A stretch of DNA of 64,000 bases, taken from positions 234,004,994 to 234,068,993 of the forward strand of contig NC_066584.1 in the NCBI RefSeq assembly GCF_024323335.1. The letters run 5' to 3'. The notes below the pieces were generated by a model. It worked only from the letters and a program-made list of their open reading frames with translations, was not told the DNA's origin and did not search any database. Position 1 is the stretch's first letter, and each line of letters opens with the position of its first letter. This DNA is from Lathyrus oleraceus. Taxonomy: Eukaryota > Streptophyta > Magnoliopsida > Fabales > Fabaceae. Made by a program: the position numbers and the translations under genes. This document shows, one piece after another, positions 12,771-25,300 of this stretch.

Positions 12771-15700
12771 ATGGGTTTATCCATCCAAACACAAAATGTA
12801 AACAACTTGTATATTCTCCTCTCGTCTCTTCAATCATGTTTGCACAAACAAAATTTCTCACAAAAACAACAACCTTTGCAACAAGTGTGAAAAGGGCTCC
12901 CTAAGAGTACCTAGGATGTTTTGGGTGCCTAACACCTTCCCATTGCATAACCAACCCTCTTATCCAGATCTCTGTTTCTTTTACTAGTTTTTGTTAAAAC
13001 TATTAGGTTTTTGTTCGCTTTCTAACCATTCCTTTGGATAAATAGAAGTGCGGTGGTGACTCGACTTGTATGATTTACCTTGGATTTAGTCAATATCTCT
13101 AATGGTAATGAATCCCCGCTACACCCTCACATTTGAAAGGAGAAACCTAAGAATTTTCTTTGAAAATTGAGTTTGAATCTCACTGTTTGGAGATTCAAAA
13201 CTCCAGGGATCCAAAGCTTTTGTTCCATTCTAATCCACTTCTGCAAGCTTCCTGAGTGAGACCAAGAAAGAATCATAGCAAGAGGAATCGAGTTCTGCAC
13301 AACATTGAAGGTATTTTCCAGATTTTTTATTCTCTTCGATTCTATCTCAATTCTCATCAATTCTCTTGGATCCTTGGTTGTCTGAAGTCCTACCAATGTA
13401 GGCAAGAAGATTGAGTTGCTTTGAGGTCAAATCGAAGCAACTCAATTCATGTACCTCAAATTTCAACTCCATGTATCTCTCAATATACTTGGAGTTAGGA
13501 TAGATTGAGGTCATATTCGTGATCAGTGCCATTTTTACTTTAAAATCATGTCCTTCTTTTTCATTTTTGTGATGGTGATGAGTGGACCAGTCCGACCAAG
13601 GTCGCCTGAGAAGATGATCGGTAAATTGCTCTGGTGATGAGCTAGACTGTCCAGAGCCACATGATCATTCCATTTTGTTTTAATCATATGCGTTGGTTTT
13701 GAATACCATTTGTGTGGCGCGTTGACTCGTGTACATGGTGGAACGTGCGTTTTGGTCCACTTGATCTGCCGCCTCAATTAATGAGGGAGATCAAGTGGTC
13801 CACATTTTTTCTGAATATTTGAATTTCATTTTATTTGTGTTATTTTCATTAATTCATATTGATTTTAATATTGATCCAAAAAATATGAGAGTTCCACCAT
13901 TTTTTTAAAATAAAATCCTCTTTCATTTTCTGAATTGAAATTATTTTTTGGATCATTATTAGTATTTTTCATGATTTAATTGATTTTGTGAATATTTTCA
14001 ATTGTTTAAAAATACTTTTAAGTTTCCAAATATTATGAAATTTTTTCTCCAAGGTCCTTTGACCTTGTTTGACCTATGATAAATCTCATGGCCATTTCTT
14101 TGGTGTTTTGATGAGGTTTTAGGAAATTGACCTACAATAATTTAATTTAATGCATTTTTTTAATTATTTTTAATTGTTAAAATGCCAAATAAATTGTGTA
14201 GAGCCATTTTAATTGACTTTGTGAGTTTGACTTGTGTTGTTGGGTCTTGGTCAAGGTTGATTTGACTTTGCTAGGTTAAGATCATTGGATTTAGGGAATT
14301 GATGGAATGTACATTCCATCTCCCAAAATGAATAAATGATCTTAATTTGGAAAAAGTCCTCCTTTGACCAATTTGTGTTGAATCCATCCCCATCCCTCTT
14401 CATTTCATTCCCCTTCTTTATTCATTCATGTCATGGACCTATGATATCTCTATATCCTAAGGCTAGTTGATTGCAAAATCAACATAAGTATGGATGAGAT
14501 TAGGCCCTCCACTTTGCATATTCTTTTCGTGTGTCGTATGTTTCATGAGCATAGTCCATTATGCTATGTCTCTAACATGCATTAATATCAAAATTATATT
14601 GCCCGGCCTCAAATAGCTGTGACTTCTGCATAAGTCCAATTACGATTGTGAGATTGTAAGTCTCCCCTCTTTCATGGTATTGTGTGGAAACTTGACCTTT
14701 TTTCCTTCCTTTAGAAGATGTCTTAGTTCAAGGATCCATACTTGTGATAAGTGGGTTGAGTTTTCTCCAAAGAATGACTTAAATAAAATAAAGTAAAAGC
14801 AATACTAACTTCTAATCAACTAATAACTAACATTTAATTTCAAGCCATTTATTTTTATGCATTTTAATTCTTTAAGCTTTAATTCATTTGCCATTATTCA
14901 TACCATTCAAGTTGTTTACTTTAAAGCCATTTTCATTTTACCCATTTGGGCAATATTTTGTGATATATTGTGTTTGTATATACTTGTTTGTTTGGGTGGT
15001 CTTTTGACCTTAATGTACATAATAAGAACAAAAACCCTAAAAAAATTATGTGGAATGTTGGTTTGATCTGAGACTATTGGACTTAGAATTTAGGCAACAC
15101 TCCCTATGCAAAGGACTTGGCCAATGCCAACTTTCATGAAACCAAGTGCTTGTGAAGTGAACATTCATCTGATAGAATATTGAAGATCCATTTGAGTTCA
15201 CCTGCGACATGATCATTGTGAAGCTGTTATTTTGAACCTGTGTCTTATGCCATCTTTGAAGTCATCTGATACATGGGAAATTTTGAAGAAGATCATGGAG
15301 TTTCTAAGCTTGGATGTGGCTATCTTTATTTGATGCCTTGCTCTTCACCTTGATATTTATGTATTGATATTGCTTGATTCTAAAGTCCAAGGGAAATTTG
15401 GGTTTCTATATGACATTCTTGTCTATTGGATTGCAGCCCATTGGTCATATCTTTTCAACTCTTAACTTTTAAATTTATGCTTAGGATTAGTCTCTTCATC
15501 TCCTCCCCATTTCTTTAATTTCAAAATCTCTTCCTCCTTTTAAAAATCTTCTTTGCTAGTGTCTGTTTTCTAAAACTTAGACCATATTGCAAACTAGAAA
15601 CTTTAGCCTTATGCCATTGCATTTTCAAAAACTTTTCCTTAATCAAACTGGAAAATCAATCTAACCATACTTGACTTAAAATTTTCAAAAGTAAAAAAGA

Positions 15701-15786
15701 ACTAACACTCATTTTAGGCTTTTTGTGCCTTTGTTAAACTTTAATTTTTGTTAAAAGCAATTCACTCACTTTGAAATTGATACCAT

Positions 15787-15832
15787 GAACTACGAGGTTT
15801 TGATCCTTCATTTTTTATTTGGTACGTAGGCA
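15787..15832 (+). other. Conserved LTR hairpin module (Ogre-1 5' LTR)
   Basis: GAACTACGAGGTTTTGATCC, a T-rich loop, then GGTACGTAGGCA. The arms CTACG and CGTAG pair. It lies about 351 bp before the LTR end. The 3' LTR copy at 32701-32745 has ACTACAAGG in the left arm, a weakened pair. Confidence 0.5.
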
Positions 15833-16192
15833 CAAGTCCGAAGGTCTTATCAAACATAAAAATATAATTAATGAATTCTTTTCTCATCCCCCCATTCTAT
15901 TTTATTGCAAACATCATTTGTACAAAAACACATATGCACACAAAATAGGGTTCCCTAGGAGTAACTAGGACACTTTGGGTGCTAACACCTCTCCTCTGTG
16001 TAACCAACCCCCTTACCTGTAATCTCTGGCATTTTATTAGTTTTGATTTGAAAACTTCTAATCTTTTGGGTTTTGTTTGTACTTTTCCCTTTTCCCTTAA
16101 AAACAATAAAAGCGCGGTGGCGACTCTGGTTTTATTGACGTCTAGCTTATCCATAGATTGATGGTCATGAATTTACCGCTACAGAAATTAAG

Positions 16193-16210
16193 TGGCGACT
16201 CTACTGGGGA
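16193..16210 (+). promoter_or_regulatory. Ogre-1 primer binding site (tRNA-Arg type)
   Basis: TGGCGACTCTACTGGGGA starts nine bases after the LTR end at 16183. The first bases TGG pair with a tRNA CCA end. Ogre elements are reported to use tRNA-Arg as primer; the tRNA identity is family knowledge, not read from this window. Ogre-2 has TGGCGACTCTGCTGGGGA, one base different. Confidence 0.85.
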
Positions 16211-17058
16211 GTAGTCTCCAGTGGGTTTAGCTTATTTTTGTGTGTGTATATAACTGTATATTTGATGTATGTATATTTGTTTGTATGATATAATTTGCTT
16301 GTTGTGCTTGGTGATCTCTGAGTGGTGAGATAAGTTCTAACCTGAACTTGATTGCAATTAAGATAAGAGGATGGTATAGTCAAGTTTGACTTGTGTGGAG
16401 TAGTCCTTAACAAGTTGGATTGAGATCCATCTACTCAGTGGAGACCCTTTTGGAGATAGGAATGTCACACAAGTTATTTGTGGTTAGGCATTACTATCTC
16501 TGATTTAGGGTCTGAGAAGCTGAGGACCGTAGAAAATTTAACCCCTCTTGGCCTATTTAGGACGTAGTGCGGAGATTGTTCAAGTGTAGACTTGATAACA
16601 ATTGTTACATGATACTATACTTAGCCGAGTTTCTCTTGAGAATATTATGGGTTAATGAGTCAGTCATCCTAACATGTAATATCCGATAGATGGAATTAAG
16701 AATCTGGGAACTTTTTAGAACATGATCTACAGGTTTTTATCCTTAGTTCACTCCTTTGGGATGGTTCTTTCCCAGACTCCATGCTCGTGACTTACAACAA
16801 ACCCTTGATTCTTAGTTGATCCAATCAAGTCTTGTCAATATCAATGGAACTTAGGTGTCAAAGAGGTGTACACTATAATCCACCAAAATGGATGATTGAT
16901 CTTGACAATGACTCGATTCATCCCTTGACCTTTGTTTGTTTGCCTTGTGTGTGATTCCTTAATTGTGATTGTTGCATTCATGCATTCATATGCATCACAC
17001 CATTCATCACACGAAAATTTCAAGGAACTGAGGTCTTATTTGCAAATATTTTCAGACC
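16211..17058 (+). other. Ogre-1 5' untranslated leader
   Basis: About 850 bp between PBS and ORF1 without a credible open frame. Just before ORF1 a pyrimidine-rich stretch ends in ATTTTCAG (about 17047-17054), resembling a 3' splice site; Ogre-2 has a similar TTTCTCAG upstream of its ORF1. No matching donor was identified. Confidence 0.6.
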
Positions 17059-18544
17059 ATGGATTATGGACGAAGGAACACTAAGAAGTACAGTTTCAGA
17101 AGTCCCGACTTGAAAGAGTTAAGGAAGCTAGCATCTTTTCTATTAGATCCCTTACACTTCAAACAACGTCATGGGAAGCTTCTATCTATCTTGTCTGCTG
17201 ATGTGGTTGAAGGACTTTTGAGTGTGTTGATTCAGTTTTATGACCTTCTCTACCGTTGCTTCACTTTTCCCAATTATCAGTATGCCCATCTCTTGGGAAT
17301 ACCTATTTCAAAAAAAAGTGCCTTTTAGTGGATTGGAAGAGATTCCCAAATCTCATCTTATTGCTCAAGCTCTTCACATGAAGAAGTCTGAGATAGAGGC
17401 TCATTGGGGGAAGAAAGGAGGATTGTTTGGGTTGACTTCTGAATTCCTCATCAAGGAAGCTACTGCCTTTGCTCAAGCCGGTAGTGTGGATGCTTTCGAA
17501 GCCATCTTTGTTTTGCTCATCTATGGTTTGAATTTGTTCCCTAACATTGACAGTTTTGTTGATGTTAACACCATTATAATTTTCTTGATTGGGAATCCTG
17601 TGCCTACTCTATTAGGAGATATGTACTTCTCTTTGCATCTAAGGAATTCTAAGGGTGGTGGAACGATTGTGTGTTGTGTTCCTCTTCTGTACAAATGGTT
17701 TATTTCGCACTTGCCTCAGACACTTTCTTTTGTGGAGAACAAACAATGTCTACGATGGTCTCAAATACTTATGTCTCTCACTAATGATGATATAGTTTGG
17801 TATGATCCTTCTTTGAGCAGTTCAGAGATTATTGATTATTGTGCTAAATTCTCTAATGTGCCTCTTATTGGTACACAGGGAGGAATTAACTACAACCCTG
17901 CTTTGGCTCGTCATCAACTTGGGTTCCCCTTGAGAGACAAACCTAATAACACTTTGTTAGAGAGTCTTTTCTATCAAGAGGGTAAAGATCCCCAACATTT
18001 GAAGCAGAAGATTGTGCATGCTTGGCATAATATGCATAGGAAAGGAAGATCCGAGCTTGGTCTACGCAACTATGTAGCTTTGGAAGCTTACACTCTTTGG
18101 GTGAAGAAGAGAGCTATGGAATTGAAGATGCCTTATGCATATGAAAGACCTATGTCTATGTTTGTGGTTGAGTTATTAACTCTCCCTAGCCAAGATGTAG
18201 AGGAGATGGAAGACACGCTCGCCAAGATGAAGCAAGAGAAAGATATATGGGAAGTGTGTTTCCATGCTTTGAGTAGAAAGCATGAGGAGTTGCAGCTTGA
18301 GTCTAAGGACAAAGATGAACTTATTGAGCTACTTGAAGACCGAGTGACAAAGAGACAGAGAGAGCCAGAGGTTTCATCTTCCTCTAGTATGCCTCAGCCT
18401 TCTGTCGCTTGGAAGAAGATTGTTGATCAGCTGGTCCTTGAGAAGACTCACATGAAGACTTCTTTTGAGACCGAGATCCGACGCATTCGAAGGAAATACA
18501 CGCCTACAGCCAGATCTTCTGACATTGTTGTTAGGGATCCTTAG
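17059..18544 (+). pseudogene. Ogre-1 ORF1, protein of unknown function (one frameshift)
   Basis: ORF1 is the extra gene that Ogre elements carry upstream of gag; its role is unknown. It begins at ATG 17059 and would encode about 495 residues, but one extra A in the run of eight at 17310-17317 shifts the frame, so residues after about 85 are read from the next frame (to TAG 18542-18544). The middle region (FTFPNYQ, GNPVPTL, GGINYNPALA) is shared with Ogre-2 ORF1 (FTFQDYQ, GNPVPTL, GCINYNPVLS). It resembles the plant mobile domain-like/DUF7745-type proteins annotated in legume genomes (from memory). The C-terminal third is charged and coiled-coil-like (MEDTLAKMKQEKDIWEV). Confidence 0.85.
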
Positions 18545-18849
18545 GATGACTAGTCTCCTTTTCTCTTGTATTTTCATTTGGTTTCTGAAATTGTACTCAG
18601 TGTAATCCTTCCAATTATATAAATACAAGAGATTTTTCTGGTCATATCAAATTATTGCAATTGTCGCTAAATATATATATTTGCAAATAAAATAGTAAGT
18701 TCCTTGAAAATATAAACAATCAAGCATTTCATTTCATGCTTCATTTGCATAGCAGGTTTCTCTTTTGCCAGATGTCTTATTTGTATTTCTTCTATGCTTC
18801 AGCCAAGCTGACTCATCGATACAATACCCGCGTCAATCACTCAAAGATT
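18545..18849 (+). other. Ogre-1 ORF1-gag spacer, possible intron end
   Basis: AT-rich and non-coding to 18802. It ends in a pyrimidine-rich tract and ATGCTTCAG (AG at 18801-18802). From 18803 a reading frame continuous with gag is conserved with Ogre-2 (K...HRY.TR.N before the gag methionine). This looks like a 3' splice site; no donor was assigned. Confidence 0.45.
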
Positions 18850-20514
18850 ATGGAGCATCTAAAGTAAGAGAACAGAGACTCGAAGGACGAGATTTCCCGT
18901 CTATTTGCCATGATGGAGTTAGTACTAGCGGCTCAGAGCCAGTCTTCTCCAACACCTACAACTCCTCCTCCTTAGAGGACTGTCATTTCAGAGGTGGCTA
19001 CCTCTACCATTCCTGCAACTGCTGCTCACTTTGCACCTGACATGCCCGCCGGATTCCCGTGGGAAATGCCACCTAATTGCGTGCCTGAAGGCTTTACGCC
19101 TACCTTTACTTCCATGTCGGCATCTAGCCCGATCATGTCTGTGCCGCCACCAGTTATGCATACTCTACCCCGTGTGGAAGACACCATCTATCATCCTGAG
19201 CCGTCTGAGGGCCTTTATGTGTATGAGAAGATGGACGAAATGAAATACCAATTCCTCGAGCTGCAAAAGAAGTTGATAACTTTGAGGGGTAAGGATATGT
19301 TTGGAAAGAGTGCTGCAGAACTTTGTTTGGTTCCAAATGTGAAAATCTCGATGAAGTTCAAAGTCCCTGACTTTGAAAATTACAAAGGGAGTACCTGTCC
19401 ACTCAGTCATCTTGTGATGTACGCTAGAAATATGTCCACTCAAACCGATAATGATCAGTTGTTGATCCATTATTTTCAAGACAGTCTGATCGGTGCTGCT
19501 TTGAGGTGGTACATGGAATTGGATAGTGCGAGCATCCGCACGTTCAATGATTTGGGCGAAGCATTCGTGAAGCAGTACAAATATAATATTGATATGGCTC
19601 CAGATAGAGACCAGTTGAGGTCGTTGTCTCAGAAAGACAAGGAGAAATTTAAGAAGTATGCTCAGAGATGGAGAGAGCTTGCTGCTCAGATTACTCCTCC
19701 TTTGGAAGAAAAGGAGATGACTAAGATTTTTCTCAAGACCCTGAGCTCATTTTATTATGAGCGAATGATCGCCAGTGCCCCTAGTGATTTTACTGAAATG
19801 GCAAATATGGGGATGAGGCTAGAAGAAGGTGTCCAAGAGGGACGATTATCTAAAGAAGAAGTGTCGTCCAGCAAGAGATATGACAATAATTTCAGCAAGA
19901 AGAAGGAGAGTGAAGCTAATGCAGTTTCTGTGGGGAGGCAAATGAGGCCTCATGTAAGAAGAAGTCAACCACCCCGTCAACATCATCATCAAGTATCATC
20001 AGTAATCCCAGTATTTTTAAACAATCAGTCAACACCAATTCAACAATAACAACGTCAACAACAATAACCACAGAAACAAACAAACACCTACAACAACAAC
20101 AATACCAATAATCATCAACAATCAAATTTTAAGAGGAAGAATGTCTCTTTTGACCCGATTCCTATGACATACGCAGAATTGTACCCATCTTTGGTTCTCA
20201 AGAACCTGTTGCAACCAAGATATCCTTTGCAAATCCCTGAACCACTTCCATGGTGGTATAAACCGGAACTCCATTGTGATTTTCACCAAGGAGCTCCTGG
20301 TCATGATATTGAGAATTACTACCCCCTGAAGTATGAAGTCCAGAAGCTGGTAAAAAGTGGAATGGTGTCCTTTGAGGACCGTGCGTCGAACGTCAAAGCT
20401 AACCCACTACTTGCCCATGTAAATTCATCTATTAATATGGTGGACGATTGTCCCAGGGAATTCAAAATATATGATGTACATTTCATAAGAATGTCTTTGG
20501 TGAGGATGAACTAG
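18850..20514 (+). pseudogene. Ogre-1 gag (degenerate)
   Basis: Gag forms the particle and binds genomic RNA. The frame starts at ATG 18850 by comparison with Ogre-2, and is broken by TAA at about 18865, TAG at about 18973, TAA at 20047 and another TAA soon after, ending at TAG 20512. The capsid core lies at about 19300-19850 (FKVPDFENYKGSTCP, YFQDSLIGAALRWYMEL, YAQRWRELAAQI), the Tat-type retrotransposon gag domain. A Q/N-rich stretch (20040-20130) is followed by the FH.GA.GH motif (CDFHQGAPGHDIENY, about 20275-20320), in which the expected final cysteine is tyrosine. Confidence 0.85.
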
Positions 20515-22125
20515 GATATTTGCTTGGTTAGAGATTATGAGCATGACCATAATGGTTGTGTAATCTGCAAATGTCAATCCTAGAGGTTATGTTATTATGA
20601 AGAGGGAAATCCAATGGTTGATGGATGAAGGCATGATTCAAATCTTCCAATCTCGTCACTTAGGTGACGAAATGAATATTATTGTCCCTGTGTTCAAGAC
20701 CCCTGAAAGAGTAGTGATTAAGTATGACAACAACAATAGTAACAATGTTAGCAACAAATCGATATTGTCGTTGGTTATACGGTTAGCGGATCCAGTCCCG
20801 TATGCATCCAATAAGGTTGTCCCGTATCAGTACAATGCTACCATGTTGGAGAATGGTTAAGAGGTTCCTTTGCCTACGACCAGTTTTGTTGTAAGCATAA
20901 TTGATGTTACTAAGGTGACCCGCAGTGGTCGTGTCTTTGGGTCGGTGTTCCCGAAGAAAGTGGAACATATATCTATTAATAAGAAACTTAATGTACCAGT
21001 GGTGGAGTCTGTTAGCGCTCCAAGGTGTTAGTCTGGTGAATCCAGCGGTTTGAAGCCTAACAATGATGATGAGGTGCTCAGATTTATTAAGAAGAGTGAG
21101 TTCAATATGATGGAGCAGTTGCTCCAAACTCCCTCCAAGATTTCAGTGTTGCCTTTGCTAATGAATTTAGAAGTGCACAGAGAAGCACTACAGAAAGTTC
21201 TAGAGCAAGCTTACATGGAACATGATGTTACGGTGGATCAATTCGATCATATTGTAGCTAACATCACTTCCTGCAACAATCTCAGTTTCTGTGATGAAGA
21301 ACTCCCTGAGGAGGGTAGAAATCATAACTTGGCTCTGCATATCTCAATGAATTATAAAGATGACGCTCTGTCAAATGTGTTGGTTGAAACCGGATCTTCA
21401 TTGAATGTACTTCCGAAGTCGACTTTATCTAGATTGTCATACCAAGGAGCTCCAATGAGATATAGTGGCGTGATCGTCAAAGCATTCGATGGTTTTCACA
21501 AAACTGTTATCGGCGAAGTGGACCTTCTAGTGAAGATAGGTCCGAGTAATTTCCAAATTACTTTCCAAGTAATTAATATCCACCCGGCATATAGCTTCTT
21601 ATTGGGAAGGCCATGGATTCATGAGGCAGGAGTTGTCACTTCAACATTGCATCAGAAGCTGAAATTTGTCAAGAACGGTAAGCGTGTCATTGTTGGCGGA
21701 GAGAAGGAGTTATTGGTTAGCCACCTGTCATCTTTCTCTTATATAGAAGCTGAGGATGAGGTTGGAAATCTTTTCCAAACCTGATCTATTGCTGAGGAAA
21801 AGAGAGTTGGGGCACCCATGTCCTCATTTAATGATGCGCTGAGAATTGTTAAGGATGGTTAGTCTGATCAGTGGGGGCAGATGGTAGAGGTCTCCGATAA
21901 CAAGAGCAGAGCCGGTTTGGATTTCCAACAAGGTTCATCAGTGGTTAGATATGAGGATGTGCAACCAAGTTTCCGTAGCGGAGGGTTCATTCATGGTAAT
22001 GAACAACACTTAATTGTTGTGCTAGAGGATGATGAGGATGAAGACTGCACCAATTTTGTGACGCATGGAAAAGCTTGCAACAATTGGAATGCTGTTGATA
22101 TTCCTGTTATTATGCATCGATCAAA
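20515..22125 (+). pseudogene. Ogre-1 gag-pro linker and aspartic protease (degenerate)
   Basis: The linker starts in the gag frame with a cysteine cluster (CVICKC, about 20560) and shifts to the next frame near 20580, where IQWLMDEGMIQ begins. The protease is in the second frame: 21050-21784 holds ALHISM, the active-site segment VETGSSLNVLP (about 21380) and SFLLGRPWIHEAGVVTSTLHQKLKF. The catalytic Asp of the family motif DTGSS is Glu here, so the enzyme should be dead; Ogre-2 has VDTGSSLNVLP. Further stops at 20858 and 21782. Exon 1 probably ends at 22125, where TAG overlaps a splice donor. Confidence 0.85.
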
Positions 22126-22385
22126 GTAGTTACTTTTATTGTTTTTGAAAATCCTTCTCCTATGCCTAAGGGAGAAGTGAACATTGTTCGGGCATTTCAA
22201 ATTTGATCATAAACAAAATATAATTCTATTCATCCACATCTATGATGTTTTATTTTACTTGTTTGCTTTATTCAAAAAATGGTAATCACAAAAAAAAACA
22301 TAAATAAATAATAATAATTGTCCATCTGCATAATATTTGGTCATAATTCACTTCTCTAAAATAAAAATATCAAATCATTATGCAG
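22126..22385 (+). other. Predicted Ogre-1 intron between pro and RT
   Basis: Starts at AAA/GTAGTT, where the GT lies across the protease stop codon region (TAG 22127-22129), and ends at ATTATGCAG/G. The interval is AT-rich (about 260 nt) and without coding similarity. Ogre-2 has the equivalent A/GTAATT and ACATGCAG ends. An intron at this place is known experimentally for pea Ogre. Here the joined frame still carries a 1-nt deletion shortly after the acceptor, so this copy would not give a full fusion. Confidence 0.65.
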
Positions 22386-25300
22386 GTTGGTTTCTAACCC
22401 CATGAATACAATGATCCTTCTCCTTCTCCAAATTTTGATTTCCTTGTGTTTGAGGCTGAGGAGGAAAGTGATGAAGAAGTAAGTGATGAATTGTCTCGTC
22501 TTCTTGAGCACGAAGGAAAAACCATTCATCCATTTGAAGAGCAGATTGAGTTAGTCAAGTTGGGTTCCGAGGATGATCTGAAAGAAGTCAAGATTGGGTC
22601 TCGACTGTGTTCAGAGGTTAAGAAGGGGTTGATCAATCTTCTCTGAGAATACTCCTGTGTGTTTACTTGGTCCTATAAAGACATGCTTGGTTTGGATTCT
22701 GAGATTGTGGAGCATAGATTACCGTTGAAGCCAGAATGCTCGTCAGTCAAGCAGAAGTTGAGAAGAACTCATCCCGATATGGCAGTGAAGATCAAAGAAG
22801 AAGTGCAAAAGCATATTGATGCCGGTTTCCTTGTGACCGCTGAGTATCCGTAGTGGGTGGCCAATATTGTGCCTGTTCCGAAGAAGGATGGAAAAGTCTG
22901 TATGTGGGTTGACTACGAAGATTTGAATAAAGCCAGTCCGAAAGATGATTTCCCTCTACCACACATTGATATGTTGGTAGATAATACAGCTAAATTCAAA
23001 GTATTTTCGTTTATGGACGGATTTTCCGATATAATTAGATCAAAATGGAACCAGAAGATATGGAGAAGACCACATTCATTACACCCTAGGGAACATTCTA
23101 TTATAGAGTGATGCCTTTCGGTTTAAAGAATGCTGGTGCAACTTACCAAAGAGCAATGACTACTCTTTTCATGATATGATGCATAAAGATATTGAAGTTT
23201 ATGTCGATGATATGATTGCTAAATCCATTGATCAAGAGGAACATGTTGAGCATTTGTTGAAGTTATTCCAGCGTTTAAGGAAGTATAAACTCCGCTTGAA
23301 TCCTAATAAGTGTACTTTTGGTGTTCATTCTGGTAACTTGTTGGGTTTTATTGTCAGTGAGAAGGGTATTAAAGTTGATCCTGCCAATGTCAAAGTAATA
23401 CAAGAGATGCTTGCGCCCAAGCCTGAGAAGCAAGTCCTAGGTTTTCTCGGTCGCTTGAATTATATCTCAATCTTTGTTTCACACATGACTGCCACATGTG
23501 CGCCTATATTCAAGCTTCTTCAGAAAGATCATTCTTGTGATTGGACCGAAGACTACCAGAAAGCTTTTGACAGTATCAAAGATTATTTGCTTGAACCTCC
23601 GATTCTGTCTCCACCTATTGAAGGAAGACCGTTGATCATGTATTTGACTGTGCTTGATGAGAGTATGGGCTGTGTTGTTGGTCAGTAAGATGAAACTGGA
23701 AAGAAAGAATATGCAATTTACTACCTCAGTAAGAACTTCAACGACTGTGAGACTCGGTATTCTATGCTTGAGAAGACTTGTTGCGCATTGGCTTGGGCTG
23801 CTAAGCGTCTGCGTCAATATATGTTGAATCATACCACTTGGTTGATATCCAAAATGGATCCAATCAAGTATATTTTTGAAAAGCCTGCTTTAATGGGGAG
23901 GATTGCCTGTTGGCATATGTTGTTATCAGAGTATGATATTGAATACCAATCTCAGAAAGCAATCAAAGGTAGCATCTTGGCTGATCAATTGGCTCACCAA
24001 CCCATTGAAGATTATCAATCAGTGCAGTATGATTTTCCTGATGAAGAGATCTTGTACTTGAAAATGAAAGATTGTGATGAACCATTGATTGGAGAAGGGC
24101 TAGAACCTGGTTCCCGATGGGGCATGGTATTTGATGGAGCTGTTAATTAGTACAGTAATGGCATTGTGGAAATGATTATTACTCCTCAAGGCACGCATTT
24201 TCCGTTTACAGCTAGATTGACTTTCAAGTGTATAAATAATATGGCTGAATATGAAGCTTGCATTATGGGGCTTGAAGAGGCCATTGATCTCATAATCAAG
24301 TAATTGGACGTCTATGGAGATTTGGCTTTGGTTGTGAATCAAATCAAAGTTGAATAGGAGACGAATCAACCCGGTTTGAGACCATATAAAGATTATGTGA
24401 GGAGTATTTCAACTTTCTTTACAAAGGTTGAGTTTCATCATATCCCTCGAGATGAAAACCAGATAGAAGATGCTCTTGCAACATTGACTTCAATGATTAT
24501 AGTGAAATATTGGAATAAGGTTCCCAATTTGATTGTGATGCGTCTTGATATACCATCTCATGTGTTTGCTGTTGAAGAGATCAAAGATGAAAAGTTGTGG
24601 TATTACGATATCAAGTGTTTCCTCGAAAGTCAGATTTACCCGTCTGGGGAATCTTTGAAAGATAAGAAGACTTTGAGAAGATTAGCTAGAAATTTCTACC
24701 TGAATGGTGATGTATTGTACAAGAGAAACTTGGATATGGTTTTGCTCAGATGCGTGGATAGACACGAAGCAGACCTATTGATGACTGAAGTCCATGAAGG
24801 TTCCTTTGGTACTCATTCCAATGGACATGCAATGGCAAAGAAAATGTTGCGAGCAGGTTACTATTGGCTGACAATGGAATCTGACTGTTGCAAGTTTATG
24901 AAGAAATGCCACAAGTGTCAAATATATGCGGATAAGATTCATGTTCCTCCGACACTATTAAATGTCATTTCCTCTCCATGACCCTTCTCCATGTGGGGAA
25001 TTGATATGATTGGCATGATTGAGCCCAAAGCTTCGAACGGACATCGATTCATTTTGGTGGCTATTGATTACTTCACAAAATGGGTAGAAGAGGCATCGTA
25101 TGCAAATGTAACCAAGCAAGTTATTATAAGGTTTAACCAGAACCAAATTATATTCCGTTATGGTGTGCCAAGTAAGATCATTACTGATAATGGATCAAAC
25201 TTGAACAATAATATGGCGGAAGCTCTTTGCAAAGACTTCAAGATTGCACACCATAATTCTTCTCCCTACAGACTTAAGATGAAAGGGGTGGTTGAAGCTG

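Larger units (their letters stand above)
8239..13123 (+). mobile_element. Solo LTR of a related Ogre family, nested in the Ogre-1 5' LTR
   Basis: Starts TGTAAGACCC, ends CCCCGCTACA, 4885 bp, flanked by the perfect 5-bp duplication CCCTC (8234-8238 and 13124-13128). The uninterrupted site is visible in the Ogre-1 3' LTR at about 29951 (AAACCCTCACATTTG). No internal region is present, so it is a solo LTR, presumably left by recombination between two LTRs of a full element. It shares the LTR start, the TATA region, a CATAACT-type module, the AACTACG...GGTACGTAGGC module and the U5 GGTGG(C/T)GACTC motif with Ogre-1, but is clearly a different family. Confidence 0.95.
6650..16183 (+). repeat. Ogre-1 5' LTR (interrupted by a solo LTR)
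   Basis: Homologous over its length to 28377-33095. After removing the nested insert and one target copy it is about 4.64 kb, against 4.72 kb for the 3' LTR. Part of the difference is a ~50-bp deletion near 14645 that removed sequence still present in the 3' LTR (about 31498-31548). The two LTRs differ at many positions, so this is an old insertion. A TATA box (8166) lies 70 bp before the nested insertion. Confidence 0.92.
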
